Below, one piece after another: positions 1 through 5,062 of a DNA stretch of 5,062 nucleotides (within the stretch, counting starts at the first letter, position 1; each line of letters opens with the position of its first letter). Source of the DNA: an uncultured Actinomycetes bacterium (GTDB taxonomy: Bacteria; Actinomycetota; Thermoleophilia; Solirubrobacterales; 70-9). The notes beneath the pieces are model-generated. The model was not told the origin of the DNA. It was given only the letters and a program-made list of their open reading frames with translations, and did no database searches. A program made the translations under genes and the position numbers. Location of the stretch: the NCBI GenBank assembly GCA_946479725.1, contig CAMLHB010000178.1, positions 1 through 5,062 of the forward strand, given 5' to 3'.

Positions 1-242
1 AGGCAGAGCGCGGCCGGCGCGACCGGGAAGGCGGGGAGGAAGGCGACGCCGGCGACGGCCGCGGCGAGGGCCAGGACGACCGTGGAGCAGACGAAGTCGG
101 CGAGGGGCAACAGCCAGAGGCTCGGACCCCGCTTCGCCATCGGCATCGCGCCGAGCGTGGGGCGGTCCTGGACCAGCGCTTCGCGGGTATTTCGCTGCGC
201 TTGGAAGGGGGAGTCGATCGAGACGTCGGTGGAAGAGTTCAT
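1..242 (-). CDS. N-terminal fragment of a membrane protein, possibly a polyprenyl-phosphate sugar transferase
   Basis: Reading the minus strand from an ATG at 242 gives 80 uninterrupted codons to the window edge, so the gene continues outside. Residues 1-40 are polar and cytoplasmic-looking (MNSSTDVSIDSPFQAQRNTR, then a KR pair near residue 38). From about residue 42 the chain is strongly hydrophobic (SLWLLPLADF, then VCSTVVLALAAAVAGVAFLP), which reads as one or two membrane helices. A polar N-tail, a basic patch and then an LPLADF-type first helix resembles the start of bacterial exopolysaccharide polyprenyl glycosylphosphotransferases, but the diagnostic C-terminal domain is not visible, so this is only a guess. 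No Shine-Dalgarno site precedes the ATG (the upstream bases are C/T rich). Methionines at residues 33 and 35 are alternative starts. It points away from its neighbour at 442-1494, lying downstream of that gene's terminator. Confidence 0.55.
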   Translation of the reverse strand, partial: MNSSTDVSIDSPFQAQRNTREALVQDRPTLGAMPMAKRGPSLWLLPLADFVCSTVVLALAAAVAGVAFLPAFPVAPAALC

Positions 243-396
243 CGAGAGAGGGAGTTGGACTGGACTTATCTGTAAGGCCGAAACGGGTGAGGGGTTGCGG
301 TTGTCAACGCAAAGTCCGTATCGGCAGCAACTGGGGATGACATGAGTGGCTGCAAGCGGGAGTACGTAGCTCCCAGGGTACGGGATCAACTATTGG

Positions 397-433
397 AAAA
401 AGAGGCTTTCCCCAATAACTGGGGAAAGCCTCT
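397..433 (-). terminator. Intrinsic (Rho-independent) terminator of the CoA ester lyase gene
   Basis: The arms 401-414 (AGAGGCTTTCCCCA) and 420-433 (TGGGGAAAGCCTCT) are perfectly complementary over 14 bp, with a 5-base loop. Read on the minus strand, the stem is followed directly by a run of five T (397-401 as A on the plus strand, overlapping the stem base). The stem begins 8 bases after the TAG stop at 442-444. This is the classical layout of an intrinsic terminator for minus-strand transcription. It separates the lyase from the membrane-protein gene at 1-242, which must therefore have its own promoter within 243-396. There is no comparable T-run in the plus direction. Confidence 0.88.
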
Positions 434-441
434 AATGCTGC

Positions 442-1494
442 CTATGAGCGATACGCCTCGGCGAGGTCCGGGTCCTTCTCGGCGAGCATTTCGGCCAGCT
501 CGACCATCACCTTGCACTGCTTCCAGGTGGCGTCGTCTTGCATCTTGCCGTCGATCATGTGGACACCGCGGCCGTCGGGGATCGCCTCGATGACCTTCTT
601 GGCGAACTTGACCTCGTCCGGCGGCGGGCTGAAGACCTGCTTGGCGATCCCGATCTGCACCGGGTGCAGCGACCAGGCGCCGACACAGCCCATCAGGAAG
701 GCGGCGCGGAACTGGGTCTCGCACCCGGCGGTGTCCTTGATGTCGCCGAAGGGCCCGTAGAAGGGGAGGATGCCGGCGGAGGTGCAGGCGTCGACCATGC
801 GGGCGATCGAGTAGTGCCAGAGGTCCTGCTGGGCGCTGACGCGGTCGGCCTCGGGGTTCTCCGGGTCGTCCGGGTCCTCCATCACGCGGTAGCCGGGGTG
901 GCCGCCGCCGACGCGGGTCGTCTTCATCCGCCGTGCCGCCGCCAGGTCGGCCGGGCCGAAGCTCATCCCCTGCATGCGCGGGCTGGCGTTGGCGATCTCC
1001 TCCAGGTTGACCACGCCCTGCGGGGTCTCGAGGATCGCGTGGACGAGGATCGGCCGCGAGAGGCCGGCTTTGGCCTCGAGCTGGGCGAGCAGGCGGTCGA
1101 CGTAGTGGATGTCGTGGGCGCCCTCGACCTTCGGCACCATGATCACCTCGAGCTGCTCACCGATCTCGGTCACCAGCTGGGTGAAGTCGTCGAGGACCCA
1201 GGGGCTCTCGAGCGCGTTGACGCGGGTCCAGAGCGAGGTCTGGCCGAAGTCGTTCTCCTTCGCCGCCTGGATCAGGCCGGCGCGGGCAGCCTCCTTGCGG
1301 TCGACTGGGACCGCATCCTCGAGGTTGCCGAGCAGGATGTCGGTTTTCTCCGCGATGGCGCCGGCCTTGGCGACCATCTTCTCGTTCGAGAAGTCGAGGA
1401 AGTGGATCATCCGTGAGGGCTTGACGGGGATCTCGCGGAGGGGCTCCGGGGCGTCGATCGCCTGCGGAAGGAAGAAGTCTCTGGGGTGTCTCAA
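442..1494 (-). CDS. HpcH/HpaI-type CoA ester lyase, malyl-CoA / beta-methylmalyl-CoA lyase-like
   Basis: This is a Mg2+-dependent C-C lyase of the citrate lyase beta/malyl-CoA lyase family, 350 residues from the chosen start. Such enzymes cleave or form malyl-CoA or methylmalyl-CoA from glyoxylate and acetyl- or propionyl-CoA, in the cytoplasm. Visible motifs, numbered from the TTG start: LGNLEDAVP (55-63), LWTRVN with the CoA-acid-binding Arg91, VPKVEG (120-125), HAILETPQG with metal ligand Glu156, SFGPADLA with metal ligand Asp183, a GGGHPGY loop (196-202), YGPFGD (246-251) and SLHPVQI (275-281). Asp320 in GKMQDD probably matches the C-terminal lid aspartate that reaches the neighbouring subunit's active site. 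The roles follow the characterised Rhodobacter enzyme. The start is the TTG at 1494, because GAGGAG lies 4 bases upstream and the conserved RHPRDFFLP segment begins there. An in-frame GTG at 1584 would add 30 low-complexity residues and has no ribosome site. The exact substrate is not decided by sequence; no other ethylmalonyl-CoA or glyoxylate-cycle gene is in view. Confidence 0.88.
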   Translation of the reverse strand: MRHPRDFFLPQAIDAPEPLREIPVKPSRMIHFLDFSNEKMVAKAGAIAEKTDILLGNLEDAVPVDRKEAARAGLIQAAKENDFGQTSLWTRVNALESPWVLDDFTQLVTEIGEQLEVIMVPKVEGAHDIHYVDRLLAQLEAKAGLSRPILVHAILETPQGVVNLEEIANASPRMQGMSFGPADLAAARRMKTTRVGGGHPGYRVMEDPDDPENPEADRVSAQQDLWHYSIARMVDACTSAGILPFYGPFGDIKDTAGCETQFRAAFLMGCVGAWSLHPVQIGIAKQVFSPPPDEVKFAKKVIEAIPDGRGVHMIDGKMQDDATWKQCKVMVELAEMLAEKDPDLAEAYRS

Positions 1495-1498
1495 CGTG

Positions 1499-1504
1499 CT
1501 CCTC
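1499..1504 (-). promoter_or_regulatory. Ribosome binding site that favours the TTG start of the CoA ester lyase
   Basis: The minus strand reads GAGGAG-CACG-TTG, a strong Shine-Dalgarno core 4 bases before a TTG in the lyase frame. The spacing is a little short. The competing GTG at 1584 is preceded by TGCGTCCCCTCGATAA, which has no such core. This site is the main reason for choosing the shorter 350-residue protein. Confidence 0.6.
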
Positions 1505-1613
1505 GGGTGGTGTTCGAAGTCTGGGGCGGTAAATCTAATCGAGGGCGCGGCTTTTGCCGCCTGGGGCGACCGTAAATTGCTCACTTATCGAGGGGACGCA
1601 GCGGGACAACACC

Positions 1614-1618
1614 GAGGA
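1614..1618 (+). promoter_or_regulatory. Ribosome binding site for the small helical protein
   Basis: GAGGA sits 7 bases before the GTG at 1626, an ideal spacing. It supports both that the small gene is real and that translation begins at 1626, not at the TTG at 1554. The divergent gap 1495-1625 between this gene and the CoA lyase also holds a small hairpin (GCGGC-TTTT-GCCGC, 1547-1560) and an AT-richer patch at 1530-1540, but no promoter hexamer pair I would defend. Confidence 0.5.
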
Positions 1619-1625
1619 CTGGATC

Positions 1626-2039
1626 GTGCCGCGGGCGGCGGTGCCGACGATCGCTGAGCTGGAAGCGCGGATCGACGAGGCGCTGGTGATCGCGCGGGCC
1701 TCTGAAGCTGGGGTTCGCGAAGTTGGCGAGATGGCGATCGATGCGGCGCGGCAGGCTAGAAGGGCTGCGGATGCTGCTGAGGAGGCTGCGGAGGTTGTTC
1801 GGGGCGCGCCTCAGGTACCCGTAGCGGCTGACGATGCTGTCGGGCCGGCGGGTCCTGTCGGAAGAGACCGGGATGAAGGGTCGTCCGAGGTGGGGCCGGT
1901 GGAGCCCCCGGTTCGCTTTGACGTGCGACTTCGCCGCTTCAGTGAGAGAGCTGATCGGTTGTCTGGGCGGCTGCGGCGGCTTGGGGCGCCGCAGGGAGGC
2001 TCCAGCGTTGGCGGAGGGCGGCGGCGAGGCGACGGCTGA
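1626..2039 (+). CDS. Small hypothetical protein with an Ala/Glu/Arg-rich helical N-terminus
   Basis: I do not recognise this protein (137 residues from a GTG start). Residues 7-60 (from TIAELEARIDEALVIARASE to AADAAEEAAEVV) are rich in Ala, Glu and Arg with hydrophobic residues at heptad-like spacing, so a long amphipathic helix or coiled coil is likely. Residues 61-98 are a Pro/Gly/acidic linker (VPVAADDAVGPAGPVGRDRD). A basic helical patch follows (VRLRRFSERADRLSGRLRRL) and then a Gly/Arg tail. There is no signal peptide or membrane segment. GTG at 1626 is chosen because GAGGA lies 7 bases upstream; an in-frame TTG at 1554 would add 24 residues with no ribosome site. Codons such as GCT, GTT and GAT are commoner than in its neighbours. 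The gene is divergent from the CoA lyase and its last 101 bases overlap the antisense pabC tail. It could be a DNA-binding or scaffold-type coiled coil, but nothing proves that. Confidence 0.55.
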   Translation: MPRAAVPTIAELEARIDEALVIARASEAGVREVGEMAIDAARQARRAADAAEEAAEVVRGAPQVPVAADDAVGPAGPVGRDRDEGSSEVGPVEPPVRFDVRLRRFSERADRLSGRLRRLGAPQGGSSVGGGRRRGDG

Positions 2040-2712
2040 GGGGGCCCAGGCCCGGAAGGTCGGTGCCGTTTAGGGAGCTTGCCGGCTCGATGCCGCGGAC
2101 GGAGTTGGTTAGGAAGGTCTCTTCGGCGGAGTGGAGGTCTGCAGCGTGGAGGGGGTGCTCCTTGGTAGGGATGGCTTCTTCGGCGGCTAGCTCCAGGACG
2201 GCGGCCCTGGCTCGGCCGGGGAGGAGGCGGCCGTCGGCGGGGGGTGTCCAGAGGGTCTCCTCACGGACGGCGAAGAGGTTGGCCCAACCGGCCTCGAGGA
2301 GTTCGCCGCCGTCGCAGATCAGCTGGCCGGGGCTGCCGTCGGGGTGCTCCATGCCGCGGCGGTCGACCCACTTGTGTGGGCCGTGGCCGCCTGGGCGGTC
2401 GACGCGCTGCAGCGCCGCGCCTCGGGAGGGGAACATGATCGCCGGGTCGAGCGGGGTGGCTTCGGCCTCGATTTCGAGACCCGGCCGCCCGGCGGGCGGC
2501 ACCGCCGTCAGGCGCAGGCGCCCCAGCTCGAAGGGGGCGGCGACCGCGGCGATCTGCTCGCGCGCCTCCGTTGGCAGCTCGGTTCCGTAGATGTCGAGGA
2601 GGCTTCCGCCGAATCGCGCCAGGTGACCCTCCAGCTCGATCGGTCCGCCATTGACGACGAGGAGAGTCTCGAAGACCCCAAGGGAAACGTCTGGCTGCCA
2701 TCGATCCGCCAT
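1939..2712 (-). CDS. pabC: Aminotransferase class IV, probable 4-amino-4-deoxychorismate lyase (PabC)
   Basis: This is a PLP-dependent fold-type IV enzyme of 257 residues, the usual PabC length. It is expected to split 4-amino-4-deoxychorismate into p-aminobenzoate and pyruvate for folate synthesis. Visible features: LGVFETLLVVNG (11-22) at the N-terminus, GHLARF (29-34), GPHKWVDRR with the probable Schiff-base Lys114, ELLEAGWANLFAV with conserved Glu140 (137-149), GRLLPGRAR (161-169, cofactor phosphate region) and ETFLTNSVRGIEPA (198-211). The last 20 residues are an Ala/Gln-rich tail with no recognisable motif. ATG at 2712 is chosen because the family begins about ten residues before GVFET. 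A GTG at 2784, inside the intergenic palindrome, would add 24 residues of palindrome-encoded sequence. The Shine-Dalgarno site before 2712 is weak. Branched-chain or D-amino-acid aminotransferase activity is the alternative in this superfamily; the divergent neighbour pabAB makes the PabC role much more likely. Confidence 0.88.
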   Translation of the reverse strand: MADRWQPDVSLGVFETLLVVNGGPIELEGHLARFGGSLLDIYGTELPTEAREQIAAVAAPFELGRLRLTAVPPAGRPGLEIEAEATPLDPAIMFPSRGAALQRVDRPGGHGPHKWVDRRGMEHPDGSPGQLICDGGELLEAGWANLFAVREETLWTPPADGRLLPGRARAAVLELAAEEAIPTKEHPLHAADLHSAEETFLTNSVRGIEPASSLNGTDLPGLGPLSRRLAAALRQRWSLPAAPQAAAAAQTTDQLSH

Positions 2713-2795
2713 TGGCGGGATATCTTGCCTGCCGAGGCTGCGGCGTGTCGCTTTATGCGTCCATATGGCGGCAAAAAGCGACACGCCCCTCGCGG
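2713..2795. promoter_or_regulatory. Divergent pabC-pabAB control region
   Basis: These 83 bases must drive transcription of both genes of p-aminobenzoate synthesis. More than half of the gap is the palindrome at 2742-2787, so any regulator, polymerase site or RNA hairpin has to work within or around it. I see no convincing -35/-10 pair on either strand. AT-rich words near the centre (CCATATGG, 2761-2768) and ATATC at 2720-2724 are the only candidates. Neither conserved start has a good ribosome site, which would fit leaderless transcripts beginning close to 2796 and 2712, or initiation at the GTG codons inside the palindrome arms (2745 plus, 2784 minus). Confidence 0.4.
2742..2787. repeat. 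46-base near-perfect palindrome between pabC and pabAB
   Basis: Twenty of 23 base pairs match around a centre at 2764/2765. The outer arms 2742-2754 (GGCGTGTCGCTTT) and 2775-2787 are perfectly complementary over 13 bp. An A/A mismatch, a TGC/GCA step and two further mismatches lead to the self-complementary core CCATATGG at 2761-2768. There is no loop, so as double-stranded DNA it is a dyad suited to a dimeric regulator, and as single strand it is a long hairpin. Its nested plan (GC outer stem, A/T-rich interruption, inner stem, TAT-containing centre) resembles the repeat at 3375-3427. It could be an operator or a copy of a dispersed palindromic element; one copy cannot decide. Confidence 0.85.
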
Positions 2796-4898
<2,103 letters not shown>

Positions 4899-4930
4899 CC
4901 GAACTTCCATTCCCGACCGAAGCAGGAGCC

Positions 4931-5062
4931 ATGGCCGTAGACACCGCCGCCTATCGCGAAATGACCGACGAGCAGGAAGCGATCATCGAAATGGTCCGCC
5001 AGTTCGCCGACGAGCAGATCATCCCCAACGCCGAGCACTACGACCACGAGGACTCCTTCCCG
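4931..5062 (+). CDS. N-terminus of an acyl-CoA dehydrogenase
   Basis: Forty-four codons are visible before the window ends. Residues 11-44 (MTDEQEAIIEMVRQFADEQI, then IPNAEHYDHEDSFP) match the N-terminal helical domain of FAD-dependent acyl-CoA dehydrogenases: TDEQ, then a (V/I)RxFA helix, I-P-x-A, then D-x-E-x-x-FP. These enzymes oxidise acyl-CoA to the trans-2-enoyl-CoA in the cytoplasm and pass electrons to electron transfer flavoprotein. Chain-length class cannot be told, because the FAD-binding and catalytic Glu regions are missing. The start is ATG at 4931; AGGAG (4924-4928) precedes it by only 2 bases, a short spacing. ATG at 4961 (residue 11) is an alternative with no ribosome site. 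It follows pabAB by 32 bases with no terminator between them, so read-through is likely. Confidence 0.85.
   Translation, partial: MAVDTAAYREMTDEQEAIIEMVRQFADEQIIPNAEHYDHEDSFP

Noticed and set aside
302..307. Perfect TTGACA -35 hexamer on the minus strand upstream of the membrane-protein gene
   Set aside because: The hexamer 17 bases downstream is GTTTCG, and the nearest AT-rich word (TTACAG) is 26 bases away, so there is no valid partner -10 element.
358..374. Small hairpin GGGAG-TACGTAG-CTCCC in the 243-396 gap
   Set aside because: Only a 5-bp stem with no T-run; expected by chance in GC-rich DNA. The strong terminator is the separate structure at 397-433.
538..1416. Long open plus-strand frame of 292 codons antisense to the CoA ester lyase
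   Set aside because: Its product is a Val/Asp/Gly/Leu/Arg-biased chain with no motif, typical of the shadow of a high-GC gene, while the opposite strand carries clear catalytic motifs.
1547..1560. GCGGC-TTTT-GCCGC hairpin in the gap between the CoA lyase and the small gene
   Set aside because: Only 5 bp of stem; it could be an operator half or chance, and nothing else supports it.
2484..2500. GC-only palindrome GCCGCCCGGCGGGCGGC within pabC
   Set aside because: Two-letter composition and Pro/Ala/Gly/Arg codons make this likely by chance; no loop, and the encoded peptide (PPAGRPG) is a normal variable turn.

Overview
The window comes from a GC-rich bacterial chromosome. Codons favour G or C at the third position, Shine-Dalgarno sites are sparse, and GTG/TTG starts are plausible. 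The gene set (fused PabA-PabB, a PabC-type lyase, a malyl-CoA-lyase-like CoA ester lyase, an acyl-CoA dehydrogenase) and the protein style fit a high-GC actinobacterium, perhaps of the Thermoleophilia/Solirubrobacterales kind. That placement is inference from composition and family resemblance; no taxonomic marker is present.

Layout from left to right. Bases 1-242 (minus) hold the N-terminus of a membrane protein that runs off the left edge. A clear intrinsic terminator at 397-433 closes the minus-strand CoA ester lyase at 442-1494. Facing away from that gene is a small plus-strand gene of unknown function (1626-2039). It converges on, and overlaps by about 100 bases, the minus-strand pabC (1939-2712). 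Across an 83-base gap with a 46-base near-perfect palindrome lies plus-strand pabAB (2796-4898), a 700-residue fusion of the glutamine amidotransferase and the aminodeoxychorismate synthase. An acyl-CoA dehydrogenase begins at 4931, 32 bases further on, and runs off the right edge.

The central pair forms a folate module. PabAB converts chorismate plus glutamine to 4-amino-4-deoxychorismate, and PabC removes pyruvate to give p-aminobenzoate. The two are divergently transcribed from the palindrome-bearing gap. The flanking genes belong to CoA-ester and acyl-CoA metabolism and have no evident link to folate.

The most striking thing is a set of long inverted repeats in and next to pabAB. One lies in the pabC-pabAB gap (2742-2787). 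Three more lie inside the pabAB reading frame (3375-3427, 3844-3901 and 3950-4023), with perfect arms of 15, 22 and 24 bp. All three are translated in frame and fall in poorly conserved segments: the PabA-PabB linker, a loop of the PabB N-terminal domain, and the stretch before the chorismate-binding core. This looks like repeated, tolerated acquisition of palindromic elements by one coding sequence, comparable in concept to the Rickettsia palindromic elements found inside proteins. I cannot tell from one window whether they are copies of dispersed families.
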